Part shown: positions 7,364 through 16,290 of the stretch, one piece after another
How the letters are laid out: the number at the start of each line of letters is the position of its first letter
Position numbering within the stretch: the stretch's first letter is position 1
From: an uncultured SAR116 cluster alpha proteobacterium
GTDB lineage: Bacteria > Pseudomonadota > Alphaproteobacteria > Puniceispirillales > Marisalimonadaceae
DNA: 64,000 nt
Assembly (NCBI GenBank): GCA_902539895.1
Contig: CACBMD010000004.1
Span: forward strand, 1 to 64,000
Reading direction: 5' to 3'
The notes under the pieces: generated by a model
Told to the model about the DNA's origin: nothing
What the model saw: only the letters and a program-made list of their open reading frames with translations
Databases searched by the model: none
Translations under genes and position numbers: made by a program

Positions 7364-7727
7364 ATTTCCAAGGAACGTATGTGTTCCATTAAAATATGAA
7401 ATCCCCTTACCTAGGCAAAGAGTGTTTTATCTTGGAATTGTATATACTGGACCAGCTATGTGCCAGGACGTCACAAGACTTTACTTAAAACGTCATGGTA
7501 AAAAAAATGGAACTCGAAAATGGTCACTTATTACATATGAAAAATATGATGAAAATGATCATAGAGAATACTCTATTGAATTAGATAGTTGTCAAGAAGA
7601 TGATGTACCTGAAATGTTATGCCAATACTTCATTGGCGAACACATTAGTATTGATGATCTTAAGACATTTGGGTGGAATGGAAAAACAAAACAGAATGCA
7701 AAGATAATTGAGTTAAGGAAAAATTAA
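7350..7727 (+). CDS. uncharacterised island protein
   Basis: A soluble protein of 125 residues if started at the ATG at 7350, which follows TAAGGG and overlaps the preceding gene by 14 bp, suggesting coupled translation. It is rich in charged residues (LKRHGKKNGTRKWSLITYEKYDENDHREYSIEL) and ends FGWNGKTKQNAKIIELRKN. I do not recognise a family. It converges with the gene at 7724-7912, overlapping by 4 bp. Confidence 0.55.
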   Translation: MTVIKFPRNVCVPLKYEIPLPRQRVFYLGIVYTGPAMCQDVTRLYLKRHGKKNGTRKWSLITYEKYDENDHREYSIELDSCQEDDVPEMLCQYFIGEHISIDDLKTFGWNGKTKQNAKIIELRKN

Positions 7728-7912
7728 CTTTGATTTTTGTGTAAGGTTTCTACTTTTAATCGAAAAGCATCGTCAACTGTAAAATAGTGACCGTTTTCTT
7801 CGTGAATGGATGTGCCAGATGAGTGATACTCTTGAATATGCTGATAAAAAGACTCAATGTCTTTTATTACATAATCATGACCATTATTGTCTTTTATTTT
7901 GGATAAACTCAT
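7724..7912 (-). CDS. small uncharacterised protein
   Basis: A 62-residue acidic protein (MSLSKIKDNNGHDYVIKDIESFYQHI...). It starts directly after the stop codon of the ADP-ribosylglycohydrolase-like gene on the same strand and so is probably its second cistron. No family recognised; it could be a partner or immunity protein, but nothing in the sequence proves this. Confidence 0.5.
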   Translation of the reverse strand: MSLSKIKDNNGHDYVIKDIESFYQHIQEYHSSGTSIHEENGHYFTVDDAFRLKVETLHKNQS

Positions 7913-7913
7913 T

Positions 7914-8612
7914 TCACATCCATTCGTGAGAATTATTTGTCATACACTTTTTAATAACACTAAAAATTATAGAACAATAATTAGCTTTTCCAGAAAACTT
8001 TATTGCATCTTTAAGTGTTTTATCCTGTTTTATAAAATGCAATGCAGAAAAGATAACATTATATATATATCCATCTGGTTTTAACTCAGCATTCTGTAAT
8101 TTAATCCAACTATCTTTTAAGTCTTTATCATTGCAGACAAGATTTTCAGCATCATAAAAACTTTTACCTTCTAACAAATATCTACAAAGCAGAATTACAA
8201 TTGCTGAACCATTTCCTGCATCATCGTCATAATGTGTAATTTTTGCTTCTTGCTTTGATAAAGAAATAAGTTGATTGGTCGATACATTAAACATTCCAGC
8301 AAGTGGAGTTGCTCTATGAACAGGTCCACACCCAGCTGTATTATACCCAAATTCTTCGTGGACTTTTTTTACAGCTACTTTAGGATCTATTCCTTTTTCA
8401 ATTTTATTAAAAACACTTGCATAAGTTGGACCAGTATCAAAGGCATCTTCTTTCCACCAATCTAAATATCTTTTTCTTAGATCCTTTTCGTTAAATCCAT
8501 TATTTATCTTTAAACTTTCAGTAAATATTTTAGCAAGTTTGAATGGGCCTCCTATCTGGTCACCTTCTTTAATTCCCTGTAAAATTAAGTTTAATTGATC
8601 AGATTTCTGCAT
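7914..8612 (-). CDS. ADP-ribosylglycohydrolase-like protein (DraG/ARH family)
   Basis: A 232-residue protein of the DraG/ARH class, which removes ADP-ribose from modified substrates using two metal ions. Visible landmarks: LQGIKEGDQIGGPFKLA near the N-terminus (the GDxxGxP-like metal site), FGYNTAGCGPVHRATPLAG in the middle, and ITHYDDDAGNGSAIVILLCRYLLEG, a form of the (T)HxDxxA site. Length is slightly short for the family. In the same island there is an ARPP-1-like protein, a family I recall as associated with ADP-ribosylglycohydrolases, so an ADP-ribose theme is possible. No signal peptide. Confidence 0.75.
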   Translation of the reverse strand: MQKSDQLNLILQGIKEGDQIGGPFKLAKIFTESLKINNGFNEKDLRKRYLDWWKEDAFDTGPTYASVFNKIEKGIDPKVAVKKVHEEFGYNTAGCGPVHRATPLAGMFNVSTNQLISLSKQEAKITHYDDDAGNGSAIVILLCRYLLEGKSFYDAENLVCNDKDLKDSWIKLQNAELKPDGYIYNVIFSALHFIKQDKTLKDAIKFSGKANYCSIIFSVIKKCMTNNSHEWM

Positions 8613-8709
8613 TCACAACATTTTGAAATTAATTGATTTCATATCAACTAAATTCTAACATAAATGGTAAATTAATTTGAAACTATTCGTTATTTTGAAA
8701 ATAGGTTTT

Positions 8710-9261
8710 ATGAGAACTTTAATTATTATATTTTTACTATTTTTTTCTTTTGCTTCTTCTGTTCATGCGAACTCCATTGAAGCTGCTCGTTGTTCAGCTA
8801 TATTTTTTATAATGACGGCTGTTGAACGAGTAGAGCCAAATCTGGGTAAATATTTTACTCAGCAGGGTGGTTTTTCAACAATGATGACTGGTTTATATTT
8901 AAGTGAAGAAACTAATAAACCTGCATCTAGAGGTGATATTAATAAGCTTAAGTCCAAAGAGATAACTTGGATAGGAAACCAATATCCAAATAAAAAAATA
9001 TTTATTCAAAATAAAATTAAATCTTGTATGGGGTGGAATGCAGCTGTTGCAAAATTATATCAAAGCAACAAGCATCTATTGAAGAAAAAAGACAAAATGA
9101 AATCACTTTTACTTTCGGGCCCAAGTCCTACTAAAACCTATAAATATCCGTTTAATGATTTTGGCACTATTAGAAGATACATTGATATAGCTTTTGATAA
9201 ATGGATTGAAAATGGCAAGGTTACTCCAAATAGTATTAATGAATTTTTAAAAAAGAAATAA
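8710..9261 (+). CDS. exported uncharacterised protein
   Basis: With the ATG at 8710 (preceded by AATAGG) the protein has 183 residues and a clean signal peptide: RTLIIIFLLFFSFASSVHA, cleaved before NSIEAARC. An upstream TTG at 8677 would only lengthen the N-terminus before the signal. The mature part has two cysteines and helices but no known motif. It lies 5 bp before the Sel1-caspase gene, so the two are very likely cotranscribed and may work together in the periplasm. Confidence 0.7.
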   Translation: MRTLIIIFLLFFSFASSVHANSIEAARCSAIFFIMTAVERVEPNLGKYFTQQGGFSTMMTGLYLSEETNKPASRGDINKLKSKEITWIGNQYPNKKIFIQNKIKSCMGWNAAVAKLYQSNKHLLKKKDKMKSLLLSGPSPTKTYKYPFNDFGTIRRYIDIAFDKWIENGKVTPNSINEFLKKK

Positions 9262-9266
9262 AGAAA

Positions 9267-12200
9267 ATGTTAAGAATTTTATTTTTAATAATTTTTATAT
9301 TTTTTAGTTTTATAAAAACTATTTTTGCAATGGATGAAAAAGATATTCATTTACTTATCAGCAAAAAATACAACATTGAGATTAATTTAAATGATCATAA
9401 GTTTCAGTATTTTCTCGGAAATAGTTATATTCAAGGATCAGAGATTCCTAAAGATATACTAAAAGGCATGAAACTACTTAAGTTATCATCTGATCAAGGT
9501 AATGATTACGCTCAAAATGCTCTTGGTTTAATTTATGAACTTGGAAATGAAAAAGTAAAAATAAACAAGAGTAAAGCTTTCAGTTTTTTCAAATTAGCAT
9601 CTGAACAAGGAAATAAATTTTCACTATATAATTTAGGTCTTTATTACTTAAAAGGGATTGTTGTTGAAAAAGATGCTAATCAAGCAGCTAAATTATTTAA
9701 ATTATCAGCAATGCAAGGTTATGGTTATGCCCAAAATGATTTAGGACTTCTTTATGAAAAGGGACTGGGAGTTGAGCGGGATTTAAAAAAAGCTACTAAT
9801 TATTTTAAATTATCAGCTGATCAAAATAATCCTCAAGGTTTATATAATCTTGCTTTTTTTTATAGTAATGGTCTATCAGTAAATAAGAATTTAAAAAAAG
9901 CGATTGAATTGTATCAAAGATCCTCAGATTTAGGAAATATTGAGGCTACTTTCAATTTATCTCTTATTTATCAAAACGATTTAGGGACTTTAGAAGATCT
10001 TAAAAAAGCAACGGAACTTCTAAAATTGGGAGTTCAAAGAGGACATTTACCATCTATAAATAATTTAGGATTTAACTATCAAAATGGTATTTTTGTTGAA
10101 AAAAATATCATTGAAGCGATTAGACTTTATAAAATCGCAGCTCAATTAGGATATAAAGTTTCACAAAATAATCTCGCAGAATTTTATGTGTTAGGAAAAT
10201 TTGAAAAAAAGGATATAAAAAAAGCTATTGAATTATATACAAAGTCTGCAAATCAAAATTATGCAATGGCTCAATATAATCTTTCTGTTTTATACCTCGA
10301 TGGTATTCATGTTCCAAAGAATAAAAAAAAAGGTTTAGAATATCTTAAACTTGCTGTTGCTCAAAATTTAGGCGAAGCCCAATATAATATGGCTACTTTA
10401 TACGAACAAGGAATAGAAATACCTAAGAATGTTCCAAAGGCAATTTATTATTATAAACTAGCTGCAAACAATAATATTGCTCAAGCTCAATATAGTCTCG
10501 GATGGAAGTATTATAATGGAAGATTTGTTAAAAAAGACATAGATAAAGCAACCTATTTTTACAAATTAGCTGTACAAAACGGTCATATTCAAGCACATAC
10601 TAATCTAGGGTTGATCTATGATCGATCTGATGATCCCAAAAAGCATAAAGAGGCAATAAAATTGTATGAGTTTGCTTCTAACTATGATTCTGAATCAGCA
10701 ATATATAACCTAGCTTTAAAGTATGAAAAAGGTAAGGGAGTTGAGAAAAATCTCTCAAAATCAATAGAATTGTTATCAAAAGCCTCTAAGTTAGGTCATG
10801 CTCCTTCCCAATATAATTTGGGTTGGATGTATAAAAATGGATATGGAATAAAACAAAATTATCAAGAGGCTGTAAGATTATATTCATTAGCAGCTGATCA
10901 AGGAGATGAATTTGCAGAATATAATCTTGCGTTGTTATATGAAAAAGGTGAGGGTGTAAAAAAAGATTTAAAAAAAGCTATAGACCTTTATACTTCATCA
11001 TCAGAAAAAGACTTTGCAAAAGCCCAATACAATCTGGGGTTAATATACAAAAACAAGAATGGTACAGAAGTAGACCTAGAAAATGCTTTTAAGTTTTTTT
11101 CTCTGTCATCTGCCAATGGATTTACTAAGGCTCACTTTCAATTGGGTTTGCTATATAAAGACGGCATTGGTATTGAAAAAAACAAGGAAGAAGCAATTAA
11201 GCTCTTTAAATTAGCTGCATCACAAGGAGACGATCTCAGTCTCAAAGAACTTGCAAGTGAAGGTGTGATTTTTGATCAACAAATTTTAGTTGAAAACCAA
11301 TCTAAAAAAAAATCGTTTGAAAATGAAAAAAATTTAGACATAGAACCTACGCAAGAAAAAATAAGAACGACAGAATTATCTAAAGCAATTGAAAAAATAA
11401 AATCCTTGGAAACAAAAATTTATAATATGGAAAAACAATTAAATTCCAAAAAGGATAAAAAACTGATTGAAAATCAAAATGAGGGTAACTTTTATGCAAT
11501 TCTCATAGCGAATTACAAATATGAGTTCATGAATAATCTTAAAACTCCTGAAAAAGACGTTGATGAACTTAATAGGATTTTGAAATCAAAGTATGGTTTT
11601 GAAACATACGTATTTAAAAACGCAAATAGAAAAAAATTAGTTGCTGAAATTACAAAATTGAATTCTCAAATTTCTTCCAATGATCATCTTTTAATTTATT
11701 ATGCTGGTCACGGTCATCTAGATATGAATGAAGGTTTTTGGTTGCCGGTAGACGCAAAATTAGATGATGAAAGCAACTGGTTAAGTAATAATTTCATCAT
11801 AAGACAGATGAAAAAGAATAAAGCTAAAAATATTCTTTTAATGGCAGACTCGTGTTTTTCAGGAGCCCTAACTAGAGGAATTTCCACAGACAAAAATAAT
11901 GATAATAATAAAAACGCCATAGATTTATATCTTAAGACAAAATCAAGAATTGCAATTTCATCTGGAGGTTTGAAACCAGTCCTTGATGGAGGAGGAGGTG
12001 ATTATTCTATTTTTGCCAGAATGTTTTTGAATACTCTTAAAACAAATCTAAAGCCAATGACTGCCTTTGATCTTTTTAATAAAATTAATAGAAAAATAAC
12101 AGAGCAGGCTCTTGCATATAATGTAGAACAAACTCCAGAGATTGGGACTATTGAAAGAGCCGGTCATGTTGGAAGAGACTTTGTTTTTATTCCTAACTAA
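9267..12200 (+). CDS. exported Sel1-repeat protein with C-terminal caspase (peptidase C14) domain
   Basis: 977 residues in three parts. Residues 1-22 form a signal peptide (LRILFLIIFIFFSFIKTIFA). About residues 45-640 are some 16 Sel1-like repeats of about 36 residues (for example AQYNLGLIYKNK, EAIKLFKLAASQGDD), a protein-binding solenoid. After a charged coiled linker (640-740) comes a caspase-like domain: FYAILIANYKYEF, the catalytic histidine His815 in YYAGHGH, and the nucleophile Cys863 in LMADSCFSG. It would be a periplasmic cysteine protease, probably cutting after a basic residue as metacaspase-like bacterial enzymes do (inference). It ends 4 bp into the convergent trypsin-like protease gene. 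Confidence 0.88.
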   Translation: MLRILFLIIFIFFSFIKTIFAMDEKDIHLLISKKYNIEINLNDHKFQYFLGNSYIQGSEIPKDILKGMKLLKLSSDQGNDYAQNALGLIYELGNEKVKINKSKAFSFFKLASEQGNKFSLYNLGLYYLKGIVVEKDANQAAKLFKLSAMQGYGYAQNDLGLLYEKGLGVERDLKKATNYFKLSADQNNPQGLYNLAFFYSNGLSVNKNLKKAIELYQRSSDLGNIEATFNLSLIYQNDLGTLEDLKKATELLKLGVQRGHLPSINNLGFNYQNGIFVEKNIIEAIRLYKIAAQLGYKVSQNNLAEFYVLGKFEKKDIKKAIELYTKSANQNYAMAQYNLSVLYLDGIHVPKNKKKGLEYLKLAVAQNLGEAQYNMATLYEQGIEIPKNVPKAIYYYKLAANNNIAQAQYSLGWKYYNGRFVKKDIDKATYFYKLAVQNGHIQAHTNLGLIYDRSDDPKKHKEAIKLYEFASNYDSESAIYNLALKYEKGKGVEKNLSKSIELLSKASKLGHAPSQYNLGWMYKNGYGIKQNYQEAVRLYSLAADQGDEFAEYNLALLYEKGEGVKKDLKKAIDLYTSSSEKDFAKAQYNLGLIYKNKNGTEVDLENAFKFFSLSSANGFTKAHFQLGLLYKDGIGIEKNKEEAIKLFKLAASQGDDLSLKELASEGVIFDQQILVENQSKKKSFENEKNLDIEPTQEKIRTTELSKAIEKIKSLETKIYNMEKQLNSKKDKKLIENQNEGNFYAILIANYKYEFMNNLKTPEKDVDELNRILKSKYGFETYVFKNANRKKLVAEITKLNSQISSNDHLLIYYAGHGHLDMNEGFWLPVDAKLDDESNWLSNNFIIRQMKKNKAKNILLMADSCFSGALTRGISTDKNNDNNKNAIDLYLKTKSRIAISSGGLKPVLDGGGGDYSIFARMFLNTLKTNLKPMTAFDLFNKINRKITEQALAYNVEQTPEIGTIERAGHVGRDFVFIPN

Positions 12201-13504
12201 TTTTTATGTTGAGCAAGAATTATGTCATTTAATTCTGGTAATATAAAATTTGTAGATTTTAGATAAATTTTTTCTTTATTGATTCTAATTTTTGTATGGT
12301 AGTTTTGTGTTAATATGTGATCCTTGTTTGACCAACAAGCATATATAATATTAGAAACATTTTTTGCTCTCAGAATAATATATAATTTTACCAAATTTTC
12401 AGGTTTGACTCTGTTTACAAATCTTATCCAGCATCCAGGCCCTAAATCTTTTTGATCTGCACCTGATCCTTTTAAAACCGAATGAATATAGAATTTTCTG
12501 TTGAGAAAATTTTTATCAACCTGAATTTGTTCTGAGACTATTGCTCCATCAAGAAATAAAAACTCACGGTCTAAGATTTTTTTTTGTTTCTGGAAGTGAA
12601 TAGTGTAAGATTTTATTCTATTTTCATTTTGAATTTTCAAAACTGTTGGGCTTTTAGATCCTCTCAAAATAAAATTTAGATCACTTGAATCATCAATCTT
12701 ATATCCATTGGCTTCTATTAATCGCGAACCCATTTCAATATATTTATTATTATGTTTAAGAAAAGCTATTATATTGCTCTCTACCTCATCTATGTCTTTA
12801 GCAAATCTAATGTTCATAATAGGTGGAGAGGGATCTTTCTTTTCTTTTAGTAATGTTAAGATTTTACAGGCAATATATATTGGCACTGCAAATCCAAGCC
12901 CTTCAGAATTTCTTTTGTATTTAGATTTATTTATTCCAACAACACGCCCATTTTTAAGATTAATTAAAGGGCCTCCGGAATTACCAGGATTAATAGCAGC
13001 GTCAGTTTGAATAACTTTTCTTTCATTTAAAACTAATTCTTGGGAAATTATTCCACGAGATGCAGAAAAAGAGAGACCATTTGGATGACCAAAGGCAGCT
13101 ACTTCTGTACCTGGTTTTGCAAGAAAGTAACAATCAAGATCAGCTTCAAGTGCATAATTTGGAATATCATCTTGATTTATCTTAAGAATAGCAAGATCAT
13201 ATTCAGGATCAATATAAACTGGTTTTACACTTTTATATGAACCATTTTTAAATTTTAACTTGAGTTTTGTGTCTCCTCTTCCTGAAACATGAGCATTTGT
13301 TAAAAAATATCCCTTTTCTTTATCAATCAGGAATCCTGCACCCATCCAACTACCAGCACCTTTAGTCTCAGCAAAAGGATATTGTGATTTTGCTTTTATT
13401 TTTACAGTATAATTTGATGCATTAAGTAAAAAATTCTCACTATAGGCAAGAGATTTAAAAATGATTAGGGTCAATATATTAAAAATTATTATTTTTATTT
13501 TCAT
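12197..13504 (-). CDS. exported trypsin-like serine protease (DegP-type S1C fold)
   Basis: 435 residues. A signal peptide (IKIIIFNILTLIIFKSLAYS) precedes a chymotrypsin-fold domain with a complete triad: His72 in FLTNAHVSG, Asp103 in YDLAILKI and Ser176 in NPGNSGGPLI. The C-terminal half (about 230-435) has weak PDZ-like features (MGSRLIEANGYKIDDSSDLNFIL) and a second similar segment (SVLKGSGADQKDLGPGCWIRFVNRVKPENL), as in DegP/HtrA proteins. It would act in the periplasm. It is convergent with the Sel1-caspase gene (4-bp overlap), suggesting a long-standing pairing rather than a transcript shared with it. Confidence 0.88.
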   Translation of the reverse strand: MKIKIIIFNILTLIIFKSLAYSENFLLNASNYTVKIKAKSQYPFAETKGAGSWMGAGFLIDKEKGYFLTNAHVSGRGDTKLKLKFKNGSYKSVKPVYIDPEYDLAILKINQDDIPNYALEADLDCYFLAKPGTEVAAFGHPNGLSFSASRGIISQELVLNERKVIQTDAAINPGNSGGPLINLKNGRVVGINKSKYKRNSEGLGFAVPIYIACKILTLLKEKKDPSPPIMNIRFAKDIDEVESNIIAFLKHNNKYIEMGSRLIEANGYKIDDSSDLNFILRGSKSPTVLKIQNENRIKSYTIHFQKQKKILDREFLFLDGAIVSEQIQVDKNFLNRKFYIHSVLKGSGADQKDLGPGCWIRFVNRVKPENLVKLYIILRAKNVSNIIYACWSNKDHILTQNYHTKIRINKEKIYLKSTNFILPELNDIILAQHKN

Positions 13505-13530
13505 TCAGATTTGTCCTTTTAATTGATTTT

Positions 13531-13557
13531 GGATCAAACGACATATTCGTTTGATCC
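13531..13557 (-). terminator. intrinsic terminator of the helicase operon
   Basis: GGATCAAACGA and TCGTTTGATCC form a perfect 11-bp stem with a 5-base loop, 17 bp past the helicase stop codon and followed on the minus strand by AAAATCAATT. The run of T is weak on this strand, so termination may be partial before the protease gene at 13504. Confidence 0.65.
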
Positions 13558-13573
13558 ACTTATTTTCAAGCTA

Positions 13574-15250
13574 TTATTTTGAACATGGATTTGACTGAGA
13601 GGTCATCTTGGCAAGTCTTGCAAAACTTTCTTTGGGTAACTTGTTTAATAACTTAATAAGAACATCATCACCTGAAGAAAGTATGTCATTTATAAGAGAA
13701 TCTCCCATAGCTTCACCAAATTTGACCTCCTCTTCCTTGAGATCCATTCCACGAATTATAGCTCCGTCTCTGAGTGCATTTTTTAACTCAACAATGAATT
13801 CCTGTTTTAATTTTGAACCACATTCATCACATTCATAATTGTTAAGATCATTTAAATGGCCACAATGATGGCATGATTTTAATTGATTTGATATTTCAAA
13901 GAATTCATGCCCGCACTCGTCACATTTTTGAGCTCCAAGAGAACATTCAGTTTCACAAGTTGGACATACCTTATGTGTAGGTCTTTTTACAGAACTCCTG
14001 AATTTAGCTGGCATTTCACTCTCAACTCTAAGTGCATATTTCTCGAACTGAGGAAGTGATGGCATAACAACATAAGCACTTGTCATATCGTTTTCACCAA
14101 TGGTTCTTACTACACGACCAATTGCCTGCCTGAAAAAAAGCTCAGTCTGTGCAGATGGTAGATAAATCAGAACTCTAAGTCTTTTTATATCCACACCTTC
14201 AGACACCATTGCAACTGATACCATCCATCGCTTGTTAGATCTTCTGAAGGAGGCAATTCTTTGTTCTGCATTAGCAATATTACTGTGAACCATGGCAGGT
14301 TTTTCTCCTTCCAGTAATTCTATGATATTGCTCATGTGCTCTGCTGTTGCAATGTTTGGAGCTATTATAAGACCTCCTGCGTCAGGCATTTGAAGTCTTG
14401 TCTCATTTAGTTTATTTATGCCCCATTTAATCATAGTTCCCTGATATGAATCTACATCAGGTGTTATCTGATCACTTTTGAACTGTCTTGTACAAGCAAG
14501 TTTATAAAAATCAAGAGCCTGTTGAAGGCCAGTTATTTTAAGCTTGTCCTTAGTTAAATCATTTTTGGATTGACTGTTTACATTTGCAAGAGTTTCTCCA
14601 GCAAGCGAAACTGAAAAGTTTCCCTCATGTCTGTGAAATGTAACTGGCCTGCAATATCCTAAATCTACAGCTTTACCATAACTTAGGGTATATGTACCTT
14701 CTACAGGCTGATTTATTCTACCATTACTGTCATAGGCCATCCACACAGTTTCTTGACCATCTGATCTAATCGGTGTTCCAGTCAGTATTAATACATATTT
14801 AGCATTTGAAAATGAACTGTTTGCACCGTCACCCCATGCAGCTTTGACCGCTGCATGATGATGTTCATCACAAATTACTAGTGTCCGTGATGATGAACAT
14901 ACAGAATGAAAAGCTTCTTGCAGATTCTGTATAGCTGCCCAGGTTGCACACAAATCCTCTCCGTAGCCATCTATATCATCTGATGAGGTCACTTTCATCA
15001 TATGTCTTCCAGTAACAAACTCAAAATCATTACCCCATTGCCTAACAATTTCTGAACGTGGAGCTATTACAATAACGCGATCAATCATATTATTTTTGAT
15101 TAATTCTCTTGCTATTACAGAAGCACATATGGTTTTCCCTGAACCAGGGGCTGCATTTATAACAAAGTGTTTATTATTTTCATTGTTATACCAATCAATA
15201 GCTTGCCTTTGAGCATCTGCCTGCCAAGGTCTTAATTTAATTTCTTTCAT
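13574..15250 (-). CDS. RadD-like superfamily 2 helicase with zinc ribbons
   Basis: 558 residues. Motif I is APGSGKT (34-40), motif II is DEHH (128-131), motif III is LTGTP, and motif VI is RQAIGRVVRT, so the ATPase core is complete. The C-terminal part has two zinc-ribbon clusters (CPTCETEC with CDECGHEF; CHHCGHLN with CDECGSK), as in RadD (YejH) and phage SSL2-like helicases. It would unwind or remodel DNA, perhaps in repair or element replication. Its start codon overlaps the stop of the HNH gene (TAATG), so translation is coupled. It is the last gene of a four-gene operon driven by promoter P6 through the structured leader. Confidence 0.85.
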   Translation of the reverse strand: MKEIKLRPWQADAQRQAIDWYNNENNKHFVINAAPGSGKTICASVIARELIKNNMIDRVIVIAPRSEIVRQWGNDFEFVTGRHMMKVTSSDDIDGYGEDLCATWAAIQNLQEAFHSVCSSSRTLVICDEHHHAAVKAAWGDGANSSFSNAKYVLILTGTPIRSDGQETVWMAYDSNGRINQPVEGTYTLSYGKAVDLGYCRPVTFHRHEGNFSVSLAGETLANVNSQSKNDLTKDKLKITGLQQALDFYKLACTRQFKSDQITPDVDSYQGTMIKWGINKLNETRLQMPDAGGLIIAPNIATAEHMSNIIELLEGEKPAMVHSNIANAEQRIASFRRSNKRWMVSVAMVSEGVDIKRLRVLIYLPSAQTELFFRQAIGRVVRTIGENDMTSAYVVMPSLPQFEKYALRVESEMPAKFRSSVKRPTHKVCPTCETECSLGAQKCDECGHEFFEISNQLKSCHHCGHLNDLNNYECDECGSKLKQEFIVELKNALRDGAIIRGMDLKEEEVKFGEAMGDSLINDILSSGDDVLIKLLNKLPKESFARLAKMTSQSNPCSK

Positions 15251-15447
15251 TAATTTGCGCCTTTCTTAAGGTTGCATGTAGGGCATAAAGCCATTCCATT
15301 TTTAAGAATTGTTTTTCCGGATTTGGAAAATGGAATTTTGTGATCAGCATGGAAGTTTTTTTTCAGAACATTTCCACAAATGCCACAAAGGTTTCCAGAT
15401 AAAAGTCTGAGAGTTATTCTTTGTTTTCTATTGAACAAGCGCCTCAT
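15250..15447 (-). CDS. small HNH endonuclease-like protein
   Basis: A 65-residue HNH domain: CGICGN and CPTCNLKKG are the two zinc-binding CxxC pairs, and FHADHKIPFSKSGKT supplies the catalytic AxHKxP core. It overlaps both neighbours by a few bases. Such stand-alone HNH proteins nick or cut DNA, often with a helicase partner; here the partner is the RadD-like helicase directly downstream. The small size is normal for phage-type HNH proteins. Confidence 0.85.
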   Translation of the reverse strand: MRRLFNRKQRITLRLLSGNLCGICGNVLKKNFHADHKIPFSKSGKTILKNGMALCPTCNLKKGAN

Positions 15448-15728
15448 TTACTTATCCAATATTCACTCACAAGAATATCTCTAACAGGAAGTTCTTTTGG
15501 TGGAATGACAGTACAATGTTCATTCATCCTTTTTAAAATGCGTGCCATTGGAACTTTTGTTGATTTAATCATATAGCCATCGCGTTTCATTTGACTTATG
15601 TCAGCGGTAAGGTTTTGAACACCGAAGAGTATCTGAGATTCCAGACGTGAAATTCTACGCCCATTTTCCATTTCAATTAGTAAGGCCATATGGCCATTAA
15701 ATTTTTCTGTTTTATGCATTAATTCCAT
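15444..15728 (-). CDS. small uncharacterised protein, possible helix-turn-helix
   Basis: A 94-residue basic protein. The middle (RISRLESQILFGVQNLTADISQMKRDGYMIKSTKV) looks like a winged-helix segment of the kind used by phage DNA-binding proteins. It overlaps the HNH gene by 4 bp (ATGA) and the upstream gene by 10 bp, so it belongs to the same tightly packed operon. Two ATG codons (15728 and 15719) are possible starts. Family not identified. Confidence 0.6.
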   Translation of the reverse strand: MELMHKTEKFNGHMALLIEMENGRRISRLESQILFGVQNLTADISQMKRDGYMIKSTKVPMARILKRMNEHCTVIPPKELPVRDILVSEYWISK

Positions 15729-16060
15729 CCCATATTAATTTGGTTGAATTTATTAAACCCCTCATTCCAGTCTAAACAACAAGGATCATGGAGTTGGTTT
15801 GAGCTATAATATTCATAGTATGTTTTCCATGGCTTTTTAGTCATGACAGTGTAGGTGTCCTGAGCATAATATGAAGGATAGCCTTGTCTTTCATTGATCT
15901 TTTCTTTACTGATTTTTCCTCGTGCAATTTCTAAAAAATTGTTTGCAGCAAGAAATAATTCCTTTGATGAAAACTCACCATCATCAAGGTCTGAAAATTC
16001 TGTAAAAACTTCGATTACTTCGTCAAGTTTACTTGGTTTTAAATCATAATTATCTAGCAT
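15719..16060 (-). CDS. uncharacterised first gene of the helicase operon
   Basis: A 113-residue acidic protein with a strong ribosome site (AAGGAGAAAG before ATG). It has predicted helices (KLDEVIEVFTEFSDLDDGEFSSKELFLAANNFLEIARGKI) and an aromatic-rich C-terminus (YYEYYSSNQLHDPCCLDWNEGFNKF). No family recognised. It follows the structured leader and promoter P6 and is therefore the first cistron of the operon with the HNH and helicase genes. Confidence 0.6.
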   Translation of the reverse strand: MLDNYDLKPSKLDEVIEVFTEFSDLDDGEFSSKELFLAANNFLEIARGKISKEKINERQGYPSYYAQDTYTVMTKKPWKTYYEYYSSNQLHDPCCLDWNEGFNKFNQINMGWN

Positions 16061-16106
16061 TATCTTTCTCCTTAATTTTTGAAAAAGATGATAAATTTAT
16101 CTTTTT

Positions 16107-16283
16107 AATTGACCTGCTCGCTTTCAGGCATTGTGTTGCCACCATCAGCTTTTGATTTTAGTCTGGTCGAACATTTTACCCTGTTCGATAGTCATCTTTG
16201 TCCCGTCCGCTAGGTTCAATTGAACCATCAAAGCGCAGTCCGTTAGGTCTGGGTAAGATGCGGGCCTTAAACTCATCATCTTG
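16107..16283 (-). ncRNA. candidate structured leader RNA, copy A
   Basis: A 177-nt sequence with near 50% GC in a 30% GC background, repeated without gaps and with 7 mismatches at 29848-30024 in opposite orientation. It is read from promoter P6 towards the helicase operon and ends 46 bp before its first gene. Possible stems include a UCGAACA/UGUUCGA hairpin, the palindrome GGUUCAAUUGAACC, CAUCUU with AAGAUG enclosing it, and CCUG/CAGG near the 3' end. Between copies, the change in the first hairpin is in the loop and that in the last stem keeps a U-G pair. An alternative reading as a short peptide is weakened by a stop in the other copy. Flanking sequence 16284-16369 holds only the promoter. 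Confidence 0.5.
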
Positions 16284-16290
16284 ACTTGTT

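Noticed and set aside
16150-16280. A peptide read through leader copy A (MMSLRPASYP...)
   Set aside because: No ribosome site, and the same frame is stopped in copy B despite 96% identity.
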